Assembly (NCBI GenBank): GCA_021399435.1
Contig: JAJTUP010000039.1
Coordinates: 310,001 to 374,000 of the forward strand
DNA length: 64,000 nucleotides
Direction of reading: 5' to 3'
Source: Diaporthe sp. PMI_573
Taxonomy: Eukaryota; Ascomycota; Sordariomycetes; Diaporthales; Diaporthaceae
Translations under genes and position numbers: made by a program
Notes under the pieces: generated by a model
What the model was told of the DNA's origin: nothing
The model's database searches: none
Seen by the model: the letters and a program-made list of their open reading frames with translations, nothing else
Shown: positions 24,438 to 36,703 of the stretch, one piece after another
Position numbering within the stretch: the stretch's first letter is position 1
How the letters are laid out: every line of letters starts with the position of its first letter

Positions 24438-25893
24438 ATGACACTAACACCCCGTGTCCAGACCGCGGTGGTCCAGATCGCCGCCGGAAGCACAGTAACT
24501 TCCCAGCTGCCATTATCGGTCTCTGGCAATGTGCCCGTGCCCTCCTTGACATCGTCGGATCATGTTCTGGTCCGCGTGTGTGCCGTGTATGTCTTTCTGA
24601 AGAAGCTTTCCTCCGTCTGAGCTTAAGCGCCCAGTCTTTCTTAGCAACTGAAGCTCAGCTCTGACATAGAAGGGCTGAACCCATGGTTCTCCTCAACTCT
24701 TGGTCTTGTTTAGACGTCGTAAACAAATGACATAACATTCCTTCTGACGTCGTACAGTGCTCTAAATCCAACGGACCACAAGTTTGCCACGCATTTTACA
24801 CAGCCGGGTGGCCTAGTCGGCTGTGACTTTTGTGGCATCGTCGTCGACGTCGGCAGTACGGTGGCAGCTGCTGACCGCATTTCAAAAGGCGATCGCGTCT
24901 GTGGAGCCGTCTTTCCATATGGCCATGGGAGCGATACGGACGGCGAGGCGAGGAGCGGGTCCTTTGCTCAGTGGCTCGTGGCTGATGCCCGCGTGCTCCT
25001 TCGTGTGCCAGAGCCGTGGTCTGACCTCGAGGGTGCAGCATTGGGCGGTATAGGTTGGGGCACTGTCGGTCTTGCATTGTCTGCACCGGACGCTCTGGGC
25101 CTTTCGGGTCTTCCATCGCGGCCAGCCGACGTTGACGAGAAGGTTGGCGACAGGGAGCCGGTGTTGGTCTATGGTGCTGCGACGGCCACTGGTACCATGG
25201 GGTGCCAACTCCTGAAACTGTGGGTTGAATCATATCCATTCATGCTGTGCATTGAAATTCTCCACCCTGCAGAATGGTTAATCAGTTCTCTAAAGGTCTG
25301 GGTATCACCCATTAGCGGTGACATCACCCCAATCTGCGGGACTGGCCCTCCAGTACGGTGCTGCAGCCACTGCCCTATACACGTCTCCCACCTGCGCCGA
25401 TGATATTCGCACAGGGCTGACGCGACCTAGACTTCCTATTCGCCATGTTTTAGACTGTATCACCAGCCCGGACTCGGCCACCACGTGCTTGGCAGCCATG
25501 GCGCGGACTGGAGGGCGTTATGCCTGTCTGGAGCGGATGCCTGCAGCTTGGCGCACGCGGAAGGCCGTCCGTGTCAAAGAGGTGGCGGCCTACGAAGGTT
25601 TGGGCAGGCGTGTCTGGCTGGGCCCAGCTACCACAGACGCCCATGACGGTGATGTTGATCAGTCAGCTGAGGCAACATATAGTCGTGAAGCTAATCCAGT
25701 TCTCTTCGACATTACTCAGCGCTGGACGCGAGAGGTACAGGCACTGTTAGATAAAGACTTGTTAAAGCCACATCCGGTCAGAGAGGTTACCGATGGCGAC
25801 GATTGGGGAAGCCGCGTTATCAATGGTCTGCTAGAGCTGCAGAATGGTGCGGTTAGAGGGCAGAAGTTGGCTGTTCGCGTCGATCAGTGTTAG
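24438..25893 (+). CDS. Trans-acting enoyl reductase (MDR family), partner of the PKS
   Basis: Three exons: 24438..24586, 24758..25219, 25296..25893, giving 402 aa. The protein starts with a GroES-like fold; the first splice gives VRVCAV-ALNPTDHKFA, a hallmark of fungal trans-ERs. GCDFCGIVVDVG and GDRVCGAVFPYG follow, then EGAALGGIGWGTVG and the nucleotide-binding loop YGAATATGTMG. The second splice gives QLLKL-SGYHPLAV. Zinc ligands of alcohol dehydrogenases are absent. Family knowledge: enzymes such as LovC, ApdC and Bet3 reduce the enoyl intermediates held on a PKS whose own ER is missing or dead. The PKS at 3925 lacks a working ER, so this is the likely partner. It is slightly longer than LovC (about 363 aa), mostly through an acidic insert near 290-330. 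Confidence 0.9.
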
Positions 25894-26140
25894 GGTCTTG
25901 GATTTAGATCAAATAAATTCACTAAGCCAATTCAACTTTGTCTTGAGATCGGTCAAAAATACTACCCATTATGTGCCCCAGATACTCTCAATCTTGTAAG
26001 CCGAATTAGACAAGGACTTCTATCACCATCATGCTATCGTATACCTTGGACGCACGTTCATGAAAAATGCTCAAGTATTGTGAGGTCTAAAGACTTGTTA
26101 TGCTACACCGTCCTGACGTACACAGACTTTTCCAAATGTC

Positions 26141-27465
26141 TTACTTCTCAATGGTTATGGTCTCCTTTGGCAGTGGGACAGCGACCTTGCTGCAGGTGAT
26201 CCATTCCCTATTGGGATTCTCAGAATGTTCCTCGAGTACCGGGTTTGAAACCCGAATAGCTCTTGCCCCGCGACCGAGCATGTCATCGCGGAAGTCGCCC
26301 ATCATCTTCTCGAAATCGGCTCCTGAGGCCTGAGTATCTCTGATGCGAGCGATTGTCCGTCCTAGAGTCACACCATCCTGCAGGGCATTTATACCAGCCT
26401 CGCCTCGGACTAAAGAGACCCAATTCATTAGCCCAGTCCCGCGTACTAAAAGTCGACAGATATTTTCGGAGGGAGGAAATAGAACTCACAAGGTGTCATA
26501 GAATGCGCTGCATCGCCTATTACCATGACCCGCTGGGCTGGCAACTGTTCTGCACTGAGTTCCACGCCCTGCAGAACTATGCCCGGTCGCCTGTACCTCT
26601 CAACAGGTGTCTTATCAACCAGGACACGCAGATGGTCAGGGTAGTCCTTCACCTTCTCCCTGACAAATGCAGCAAGCTCCTCTCTACTGGCGTTGACTGT
26701 CCAAAACGGGTTCTCATCCGTGGCCTTTGCCGCCTCCGCATCGACCCAGTGCAAGATGAAGTACCAGTAACCTAGCTTTCCATCTGGTGAGACCTTGTTC
26801 AGCGCGGCGAACAGCGAGGCAGGCCCATTGTCGATGACGACGTATGCTGAATGTGCGAGCTCCAGCTGGCGGGCGAAGTCGTCACCGGTCAGCTCGATCT
26901 CGCCGACGAGAGATCCGATGGGGAGAGGCCTCATGACGTCCTGGCCGCGAAGGATGTGCTTGCGGATAGCACTCCGGGTGCCTTCCGCCCCGACCAAGAT
27001 GTCACCCGTGGCAGATGAGCCATTCTCAAAGTGGACGGTGATTTTCTCACCCTCTTCGTCCACTTTTAGGACGCGCCTGTCGTACTGCACGGGGATATGC
27101 GTCCGCAGCCAGTCGCGTAGCCTCTGCCTGTTGGCACGCACTATCTTGCCCTTGTCATCGTCCTCGACACCGACTCGCATGTCGGAATTCTTGGCGTGGT
27201 AAAAGACAAACTGCGCCGGCAGGTCCAGGGGCGTGAGGTGATTGGTGCACTCTATGGGACCGATATCGTCGGGCATGTGTTCCTTGAGGTCTGCCAGGAC
27301 GGGCCCGTGAAGGGCGATGGCCCAGCCCTGTGCCCTCGCCTCAGCGGACTTGTCGCGTTCGAAGATCTCGTAGGACACGCCGTTTTTGCGAAGAACTTGT
27401 GCCAGAGTCAAGCCGCTTAGCCCGGCTCCAACGATGAGGACGTGAGGGTAAGTTTTGGGTGCCAT
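26141..27465 (-). CDS. FAD-dependent monooxygenase (group A)
   Basis: Two exons, 26490..27465 and 26141..26445, with a very short 44-nt intron that restores MTPL-RGTGLMN; 426 aa. The dinucleotide fold is VLIVGAGLSGLTLA (about residues 9-22) with ERD at the second-strand end. The DG-type motif is DILVGAEGTRSAIR and the second FAD motif is GDAAHSMTP. No signal peptide is seen. Family knowledge: group A flavoprotein hydroxylases or epoxidases of fungal metabolism, using NAD(P)H and O2. It may hydroxylate or epoxidise the polyketide, or act elsewhere. It marks the right end of the clustered tailoring genes; the next gene is over 1 kb away and unrelated. Membership in the cluster is by position only. 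Confidence 0.87.
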
Positions 27466-28533
27466 GATATGGGCGAAGTGGGATATGAGATGCTGCTGCT
27501 TGTGTCGGATGATGAACTACAAGCATTGGTGGCATGGAGGGGATGAGAGGCGCCATATTTATATTCCTTTTTGCATGGTAAAATCTGTGTCGAACAGTAA
27601 ATATCCGACGAGCTCGGATTTCCGTTGTTTCTCTGAGCGCCCAATGTTGCAGCCAATTCCCATATCGCCTGCAGCTTTGGATACCTCGCTTGTGCTTCAG
27701 AGATGTTAGTGCATGTGGATACCACGACCCACCGAGTGGGGTCACAGCTGGTTACAGTAATAATCAGCATCGTCAAGAATCATTATGGAACTCGACGTTC
27801 GCACTTCACTCTATCCGTTTCGTCCCATTGTCTCAGTTGTTCTTCTCTTTTCCAGTAACACTCAACCCTAACCCCGACTCTCTGCGAGATTCAGCTGCTA
27901 ATGCATAACAATAACACCCACAAGGCACTTATCTATTGTCGCATGTGCCCTCATTGCAAAGGCGCATTCGTCATATGAGGTATGCTGCAGGGCTGGAAAG
28001 ACTTTCTCAACGCGTCATCGGCTCAGAGCACTTCAATTTGGCAGCTGAACCAACTTAACGGATGGAGTTGTCGTTAGCTAGGCCTGATTCAAACCTTGCA
28101 ATGGGACGGCAGTTGCCAGAAAGGCCCAAGATGGACATCTTTGAGCAGCCTTAATGGGTTGATAATAAGGGTGAGATAACAATTCGTGAGTGACGATCGG
28201 CGTGGTGAGGCGCACCTAGCGCGTTTTCCCTCGTCAAGCCTTCTTCTATTGGCTATACAACACACCACCACGTAGCTATCGTGGCGGTAGTTATTGGGCC
28301 TGGTGTTCATGAGCTGAAAGCTGAAATGATGAATGCGGCTGGCAAACATCACATGCACGGCACGCTCTCACAAGGGCAGCGGCGGGTAGATAGTCAATTC
28401 AAATCTTAAAAGGCAAGAAAGACGCGTGCAAGTGGGTATGGCGAGGGAGTAAAACACTTCAGAGCTATCTTAATGAATACCGTACGTCGGCTACACAGAC
28501 ACATGCACACCTACCGTGCTCATTAGGAACCCG
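27466..28533. promoter_or_regulatory. Divergent intergenic region, right border of the cluster
   Basis: About 1.07 kb between the monooxygenase (minus) and the membrane-protein gene (plus). No gene, repeat or known element was recognised. Confidence 0.5.
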
Positions 28534-30620
28534 ATGGCACATGGATCTTCCACACCTTTGGAGGATTTGGAGAGGCAATTCAACTCTTTCCGGTCGTCCA
28601 CACTGCAATTGTCGCTTCTGGATCCCAGTGGGAATACACAAGAAAGTGAACGAGTAATACCGCAGGTTCGAAACAGAGGCGTCCAAGTTTATCTGGGCAG
28701 AATGAAGGACAACGTGGCGCCACTCCGCGACCTGTTACTGTCCTTTGGAGTATCCGTGATCTACAGCATCGTCTACTGGATATTCATCTACTTCGTGCTC
28801 ATTCGTGGCAAGATACAAGTTGGATCCATCCTCTTCGATGCGTCAAAGACCAATTTGCTGGTATCGATATTTTCACAGTTTGCAGCCATCTTGTTCGACA
28901 TGGTAATACGAGACCTCTTTGGTTGTCTGAGACTTGGCTTTGCCAACAGGCGCCGCGGTTTCTCCCTCGTGAACTTCCTCGGAATGGGGGCCTCGTCCTC
29001 GTGGCTGTCGGCGTTGGAGTTCGCAGTCGTCAAGTGGGCCAGAGACAAATGGCGCGGTTTGTTCAATTTATGGTGCGAGTTGAGACTTGCAATCCCTATC
29101 ATGGGCCTTGCATTCGGCTCCGTTCTCAAGTGTAATTTGACATCCTTGGCTTTCTCTAGATGTTGAGGTGTAACTGACATCCTGCCTAGTTCAAGCTGAT
29201 TTCTTGTATTACTTCGTCCCCGGCAATACCCGGATCCAGGTATTCGCCGGGCTTGTGCCGATTGATCTGCGAACGCTTATCACCATTCCAGCATCCGACT
29301 TGTCGATGTACTTTGCAATATGGACTGCGAGTCTACTTTCTAATACGAGGTATGCCGTCGATACACCATTTGATGGATGCGATGAAAATTGCAGGTCCTT
29401 GATCCTTCCAGGGGGAATCGAGATCGCGCGACAATTTAACACATCACTGAACTATACAATATTCGACGATGGCTTACTGAACAATTCTACAACCATTCGA
29501 ATCGAAAATGCGCCAGGACTGATTCTAAAATTCGAAACCTTGGAAGATGATTTCCTCTTCAATCCCGACAGTGTTTCAGGCGATTGCGTCTTTTCGGGAG
29601 AGATGATCAATGATACACTCCAATTCTGCGTCAAGCAGGTGAACGATTCCTTGGCAGTCGGTATGTGTATCTAAATTCCTTCAAGTCAATGCGAAATCAC
29701 TGTGTTAAGAAAAGACATGCTGGGCAGGTTGGGAAGGGTGTCCACAAGACCTTCACGACACGAAGAAATGCAACGACAACAGGACATGGGTCTCAGGCTC
29801 CTTGGGATGGTCCACGAATATGACTGTCTACAAGCAATTCACAACTGCATCTTATGATCGACAAAATTCGTCCATCATAGACGTGCAGATGACAAGCGAG
29901 CCAGAACCAATGTTTCTGAACGCGACTGAATATCTCGCCATCGCGAAACGAGTATTGATACCCAGATCTTCTGAAAGTGAAGTGGACAGTACCAATATCA
30001 ATGCCCTTAATTACTTCCTGACCTGGGCTCATCGGACTTACCGTTATTCGTTCCCGGACGATAGAAACACTCTCGTCACGACCCTACACAACTTTCTTGC
30101 AGTGCCGTTGCAATTCACGGTCACTGCTATCCAATTCTCAAACTACACGGCCGGGCAGTTGGGTCTCGGCTCGTTTCCGATGCCTAATGACACGATCACT
30201 GTAGCAACCAGTGGCCGATCCAGCTCGCGACTGTTCATACAGCCCTGGGCGGGATGGCTCTTCATCGCTGGGAACCTCGCCCTGCTGGTCTTCGTCTTCG
30301 GAGGGATTTTGTTCATGCTACTACAAGAGGCCAAGCTCCCACAGACAACAGGCGTCGAAGAACTTGATTTCGCCCGGTCTTTAGAGCACATCAGGTGCGC
30401 AAAACGGTCTGTAAGATCAGCCCGTCGACCAGTCGCTGCTGCTACGGCGAGTAGACCAACCCCAAGCGCTCCTGAGGAGATAAATGCGGTGCCTTTGGAT
30501 CACATTGCACTACATTTGATAGCACCCAAACCAGTTTCGAGCTGGGGCCGGACTCTGTACCTCCGGCAGTGGAGGGTGTTTGATACGCGGAACGGCACCG
30601 GACATCGGCATCGCGAGTGA
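28534..30620 (+). CDS. Large fungal membrane glycoprotein of unknown function
   Basis: Three exons: 28534..29131, 29190..29660, 29728..30620, giving 653 aa. Hydrophobic segments occur near the N-terminal third (FGVSVIYSIVYWIFIYFVL; VSIFSQFAAILFDMVI; WCELRLAIPIMGLAFG) and one near the C-terminus (WLFIAGNLALLVFVFGG). Between them lies an extracellular-looking region of about 300 residues with many N-glycosylation sequons (NTSL, NNST, NYTA, NATE, NDTI) and cysteines. This topology, three or so N-terminal helices, a glycosylated loop and a late helix, is common in fungal hypothetical membrane proteins of the DUF3176-like sort; I cannot assign the family firmly. The cytosolic tail is Arg/Ala-rich. 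No enzyme motif is seen. Confidence 0.75.
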
Positions 30621-31027
30621 AGGAGCAGCCGTCGATATGACTATAATTGATGGGGCAATACAGACTTTCTAACATCGAGTAACATTTAGAGCAGTCGAAA
30701 GTTGAAGTGTGTCACCCCGCATCGTATCAGTCTCGTGCTCATAACATTGGACTAGTGTTTTAAATTAGATAGGGCGGTCGAAAGATATCGTCTACTGCGA
30801 GATTTCCGTGTTTCTCATCAGCACCTACTGGTATCACTCCAACTTAATTCTATGTCGAGCCAAAGGAACTTGAATGTAGCCTCTGACGCTCACGTCACTA
30901 CAAGCCAGTTGTGCTAAACCAGCGGCTTCCATTGCAAGCTGCCCCAGAGACTGACGGTTGATCGTAGCCGCCTGATATTTCTACAGAAAGAAGGGAAATA
31001 ATTTTCATTGTGAATTCTATGAAACCT
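30621..31027. other. Intergenic, convergent gene ends
   Basis: About 400 bp between the 3' ends of the membrane-protein gene and the protease gene. Nothing recognised. Confidence 0.55.
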
Positions 31028-33091
31028 CTAGGCCGCTATCACACCCCCCTCGTTCTTCACATTTGGCGAGCTGATGGCAAGCATCTTGCCGAAGTCCGGG
31101 GTACCTATCCGGTGTCAGCCGAGATGTATTCTTCTCATAAAAAGATTAACAAGTTTCAAGGTTGAGAGAACTCACCCAGTCCGGTAACAGCATCCCAGCC
31201 CGGCGCAGCGACCCAGCTGGCCCCAGGGATAACGGGACTGCCGTTGGGCTTTCCGTGGAACCGCGCCTGTCCATCGCAGCCGGTCGAGGCCCCCGTGGTG
31301 ACGTCGTTCATCGCGGCCGAGGCGTTGGAGTAGAGCCACGGGTTGAGAAACCCCATCGTGGGCTGGCCGGCCTGCAGGCGCGCCGAGTTGAGCAGCGCCA
31401 CGATCCCGTTGAACGTCGGCGCCGCGGCCGAGGTGCCCCGCACGGCGCCGTCCATCCCCTTGTCGATCACGCGGTAGTTGACCGACTGCGCGGCGACGTC
31501 GGGAAAGCCGCGGCCTGTGGCGTTGAACATCCCGGTGAAGTTGTTGCCGACCTTTTGTAGGTAGGTCGACACGGCTTGCTCCTGGTAGGCTGGGCGAGGC
31601 CAGACGTTCGAGAAGCCGCCTGACGAGAAGAATGTGGCCGTTTCTGGCGCGATGCCCTGTGTCTAGCTGGATGTCAGTCCTCTGTGCTAGTTTTGAATAC
31701 GGCTTCACCGGAGTCAATTCTGCCGTGTACTTACTCCACCAACCGCTGTGACATAAGGACAAGAAGCCGGGAACTGAGGTTGGAACTTGGTCGCATTCGT
31801 CCCATCGTTGGCCTGACAGAATGATCCCACACCAGAATCACCGGACGCGATCATTATCGACTTTCCGCGGGCACCCAACTGTGCAAACATATTGCAGACC
31901 TGCGTCGCGTAAGACAATGGTATCTCCTGCTCATTCTCGCCGTATGAGACTGAGATAGAGTTAGGGATCTGGCTGTTATCCATCGCACTCAACGCGATAA
32001 GCCATTCCAGAAATGGCTCGTTAGAGTTGGCAGCCTGCGTTGGTGACTCCCCGTCTGGGACCAATTGGCCGAGTCCGCCTACGCTGAACTCTGTAACTGG
32101 AACATCAAATCCGACGGCCAGTATGTATTGCTGGTCCAGATTCGCCTCGCCTGCATCGGCTTGGCTGGTCTGGTCGTTTATCCCGCCATTCATCGTCACA
32201 ACCGAGAACTGCCTAGGTCAGCCTACCGACAAACCGACCATGTGCTGGACAGGCTCTGCGACTCACGTTTCTGTTAGCGGCATATGGTGCGTACACCTGC
32301 TCGAACATCGTCATGTCGGTGAACCGAGCAGACTGGCCCACAAAAGAAGCATATCCTGCGGAGTTTCCGCCCGCCGGGTCTGCCTTGAAGTTGACATTGT
32401 ACAGCTGGAACAAACACTGAGGCGTGATAGCTGTATTGCACGCAGGGTCTACAGCATTTGCAGCATTAACCCTGATGTTATCAGCTATAGAGACCCATCT
32501 CGAGGTTCCATCGGATGGAGCTCCGGCGTCCAGGACATCAACGTGAGAGGCGAGTCTCTTCGCGGTCCCGAACCGCGTTGTCGGCTGCACGAAGTTGATG
32601 TGCGCTGCAACGTCCTGGGGGACAGAGTACCTTGTCGTCCTCAGCATCTGCAAGCCATCTTCGTCTCTGTACCAGTCGAATTGTGTATCCAGAAGCTTGT
32701 TTGCTGTGCCGACTGTGGTGTGGAACATGAGGTAATCTCCGTCATCTAGAATATCGGTGACGTTGTTGTCCTGCAACCAACTGATTGCAGTCGCTGACGC
32801 CTCCTGGCTCGGCCTCAGCAAACTGCGCAGCTCGTGGCCTTCATAGTGCTTGCCATAATGAGGATGATCCGGCGTGGAGACTTGTAATAGCTTATCATAG
32901 AACTCATCGAGGTTCTGCTGTTTCAGTGAGACTCGTAGTCTGATATTTTCCGTGGGCTCAGCACTCTGTACGCGGGTCCAACCCCGCGGGACCTGATGGA
33001 GAGACTCAAATGGACTGCTAGATGCCAAAGCAAGCCCTGGATGCAAAATATAGACACAAAGTGCCTGCAGGGCCAATATAGGACGGACCAT
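31028..33091 (-). CDS. Sedolisin-family (S53) secreted serine-carboxyl peptidase
   Basis: Four exons: 32267..33091, 31735..32208, 31176..31662, 31028..31104, giving 620 aa. A signal peptide (VRPILALQALCVYIL) and a pro-kumamolisin propeptide of about 190 residues (HPHYGKHYEGHEL; LLDTQFDWY) precede the catalytic domain. The triad is Glu296 and Asp300 in GEANLDQQY and Ser511 in RGTSAAAPT; the oxyanion Asp399 is in ASGDSGVG. The C-terminal calcium site region (DVTTGASTGCDG; GWDAVTGLG) is present. The third intron was placed to give VGG-TQGIAPE and the fourth exon GTPDFGKML, both family-like. Known role: acid-active tripeptidyl or endo-peptidase secreted or vacuolar, used in nutrition or host-protein digestion. 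All catalytic residues are intact. Confidence 0.93.
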
Positions 33092-34458
33092 GATGGCGTC
33101 AAAATCAGGAAGAGATTACGTTCAGGTGAACTGGCGTGATGGACAACGACAGAATATTGACCAGGGAGATGAGTTGAGATTTATTGCTTTCCACGAGCGA
33201 CCGGGGTGGATCCTTAGCTAAGTTCGTCGTTTCGTCTGATCTCTGGCTTTGCTTCGGATCACGGCGCGTTTCGGCCGCAGCCGCAGGAATAGGGGATGAG
33301 ATTCGGGGCGGGCTAAGCATGAGACGACAGGCATTAGAAGCTTGTGTCGACGCCAAATTCTCCCTTCGATTGGCTACAGAACAGCGCACGGTATGTGGAT
33401 AGTTTGCAAATGACTCCTAAGACTTTGCCTTCTCACACGTTGGTGCATGAGTACTCGGCTGAGCAACTCTGTCTCACAAATAATGCCATTTTGGGCACTG
33501 AGTGGCCAGATACATTACTCACCCAAGTCAACACAACGAACATGATGGGGAGTATTCTCTTCATGCTCGTGACTAATCAAAAAATACAGCAGCTCTTCTG
33601 TACATATTGAAGAGTTTCTACACTATCGAGAACTAGAGTGTACACGGGAAGACAATCGTGAGGCGGGGTTTTGGCAACGACGAAGAAGTGTGGGCATCCG
33701 TCAATTGGGGTAGTTTGTTTTGTTCATTCGTCCTCGAGAAGAAGGAAAAAAAAATCAAGAGTTCGTATTTTGTCACGGACGGTTCGGTTTTCCTTCTTTT
33801 CCTCGTGAAATAACCAATAGTAGGCTGACCTCCTAATTATTTATCAACCCACTACGGAATAGCATCCTACTGGATAACCTCCAACAAAAAAGTTTCCTAC
33901 AGAAAAGGCTCCTAAAGAAAATGCTTCAACAGGATAACTTGCTCCGTGATGACATCCTGTGGATCACCTCTTATCGGACAACTACTTCCTGTCAGGCTGT
34001 ATAGGCTTGCAGTGAGAAGGTCCCTATTGTGACTTCTAGACAATACGCGCTCTGAACTTCCTCACTGTGGCCTGGGAGTGCGAATGACTAGCCTTTCTGT
34101 TTCGGTCACCCTACAATATATGGACCGCGCAGCGATGTTGTACCATCGAATGAAGACAGCGCCACTGTTGCCTGCGTGGCAAGCAACGTAGATGCGTGCC
34201 TGAGGCACAATGAGGGGTCTATCATGATACACAGCATCATGCAGTGTTACCATGGACGAGTGGCCGCCTGTGGCAGTCGACGAATTGCGTGACCCGGTGA
34301 GATTCCGGTCAATTTGGACTTGGGGCCGTAACCAACTGGTTTCAATAACCTTTCTCCACTTCTCCTCCTCCCACAGTCACCCTAACAAGCAGCATCGACG
34401 ATTGCAGACTCATCGGTTCCAAATTCCTCTGTTCACAGAAATTTGTCGCTCATTCTGC
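33092..34458. other. Intergenic region with minisatellite
   Basis: About 1.37 kb between divergent genes. It contains an AT-rich tract near 33740-33850 and nine units of a degenerate 15-bp repeat at 33854-33988 (listed separately). No coding sequence was recognised. Confidence 0.6.
33854..33988. repeat. 15-bp minisatellite, copy A (about 9 units)
   Basis: Nine consecutive 15-bp units in strict register, with consensus near ACaGgAtAacctCCT (examples: ACTGGATAACCTCCA, ACAGAAAAGGCTCCT, ACAGGATAACTTGCT). The reverse complement matches the units of the tract at 41076-41270. The units are too diverged to be freshly expanded. Confidence 0.75.
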
Positions 34459-36703
34459 ATGGCTGAAGTACTTGGAATTATCGCTAGCAGCGTTCAGGTT
34501 GCAGGACTCGCAGGACAGATCGCCGGTGTTGGATTGAAAATACGAGCACTCTATCAAGAGATTCAAGATGCACCTGACGAACTCGCTTTTCGCCTTCAAG
34601 AACTCCATTTACTAGCTGGAATCCTCAGTCGGTCAAATTCGGGGTCGTCGGATGCCGCAAGCTTCTGTGAACGCTGTCTCTCGGACCTCAACCTCACGCT
34701 TTCGGAATTGGAATCACAAGTCAGGAGATCGAAAGGGATAAGACAAAAGGTGGCAACCACGGAAATGGTGTTGAAGAAGCAGCTGATACAGAAGCTCGAC
34801 AACCGGCTCTGTCGGTCGGTCCCATTACTCCAGCTCGCTGCCAACGTCCACATGGCTTCAAGCTACGGCTTGATACTTCAAAAACAGGATGCCATGATGT
34901 GAGTCCCATAGTAAGCGCTCGAGTGTGCACCATGATCCGCTAAAGTCGACCCAATTCAGGTCCCTCCTGAAGACCTTCAGTCAAACCCAGGAATCCGAGG
35001 GACCCGTGTCGGCGGTCACACTTAGCCCTAGCTCTATTAAGTCCCATCAGATCGAGAGAAGACGAAACGAGCCCTGTATTTGCAACGACTCTACAATCTG
35101 TCCAGAGGACTCAAAGATGTGGTGTCTCGTCCGGTCGACTAACGATATGCCGAGGTGGACTTGGACGTTTGGCTTGCCGTCCGTGACAGGAATTATTCAT
35201 CTCGAGAGCAATGATTCCAAAGATCGGTACCATGATTGTTCTAGCCTCGAGTGCATGGGAGCGAAAGGAACTATCACAAGTGGGTTTTCGACTGTGTGGG
35301 CCAGGTTCGCGTTGCCTCGGTGGCTGTCGTATAGAGTTTTAGAGGTGGTTGCTCATAGATCGCGCATCGGATGGAAGCAGTACATACGTATGCGACTTGC
35401 AAAGTTTGAGAACAAAGATTGACAAGCGAGAGGTGACCCCTTGGGACGAGGACGGCGGGGGTGAAACGATGTGGACAGTGAGTTCCACCAACCGATACCA
35501 TTATTTTGCCATTCCGGAAAGCTAAGCTGGCGACATCAGACAGCGCTGTATTTCGCACAGTGGGAAATCTGCAACTATTTGATGGACCTTGGCGCTGAAC
35601 CCTTCATACACACGGTAAGTTCACCCACTCAAACGTGCAAAATACGTCCATGTGGTCCTTGGTCCATCAGATCTTGGCGAATTAACAGAAGCCAGGAGCG
35701 TCGTAGCTGGGGATTTGAAGATATCGTGGGATTTTGCAATAGCTGTACTGTCGCTACATCCGCGACAAGACGAGCTATGCAGGCCGAGCGTCGAAAGCTC
35801 GCAGAACGACTTGATGACCATGATGGACTCAGGTTCTCATTGCTGAGCGGTTTCGAGGGAGCCTTCGACGAGTTTTCAAGCCTCAAGCGTTCAATATGGC
35901 CCAATGACCGCTTCTATCACCCCGGATTTTCACAGCAACGGATGCGGTTTGCTATCTCGATAGCGTGCGCTCCGAAAATTGGGACGGCGGCACCATCGAT
36001 GATCCGTTCAATCTTAGCACTTGACAACGAAAATTCACATCATTCTCTGGACTTCCGTATTTGCAACAGCCTCGGAAAGACGATCTTCCACGGTTTGGCC
36101 AGTAAGATTGCGACTACCGCGGGAAGCCAAAACGCAGCCGACTGGCACCGCCTGACTTGCGATATTCTTACGCATGTGACGGACATCGAGGATTTGACCC
36201 TAGATCACCACTTTGCATTCATATTGATTTTTGACGGCAGAGCCCGGAAGACTGCACTCATGTTATTGATATCCGAGAGCATAGTGGCGGAAGCGCAGGT
36301 TACGGGCAATCGAGGCGACAAACGGCTGAGGCCGCCAAGCGCAGTTATATCTGGCTGCGAGATATCAATTATGGCGTGGCTCGAAGATCTCCATAACAGC
36401 GGCATCGACTTGGCAGAGTACGGCAGTAATGAGCAGAAATCCTGCCGGCAAGTAGCGAGCATAGCTGATTATGACATGCTCCTCAGTGTTCTTTCGCATC
36501 CGCTTGGAAATTTTGTGATTTACGAATATTTTCGTTTGGTTTCCTCACTTCGTCTCATCAACTTCCAATATGGCAAGCTCCCCACGGATTGGAAATTCTG
36601 GTGGAATGAACCTTCAGATAAATTTGCAGGGGACTTCTGGCGTCTTGTTGAGTTGGACAGTACATCAGTGATCATGCGTGTGCCAGGAGCATGGATTGAC
36701 TGA
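34459..36703 (+). CDS. Helo-like/STAND N-terminal domain protein with ankyrin-like segment; model incomplete
   Basis: Exon 1 (34459..34898) encodes the fungal N-terminal domain of STAND proteins: AEVLGIIASSVQVAGLAGQ, then a coiled region with LHLLAGIL. It splices at 34899..34959 (61 nt) into exon 2, which starts at 34960 and encodes a CICN/CPE cysteine-containing segment and a TWTFGLP region. Further exons likely include one ending at TMWT before GTGAGT (35478), resuming with TALYFAQWEICNYLMDLGAEP, an ankyrin-like unit, and one after a GTAAGT donor near 35615. The last part (to 36703) ends with SDKFAGDFW, as in a large fungal hypothetical family. The frame change between FENKD-stop (35422) and the next exon is not resolved by a good intron, so a frameshift or pseudogene is possible. 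Related proteins act in self/non-self recognition; function here is unproven. Confidence 0.55.
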
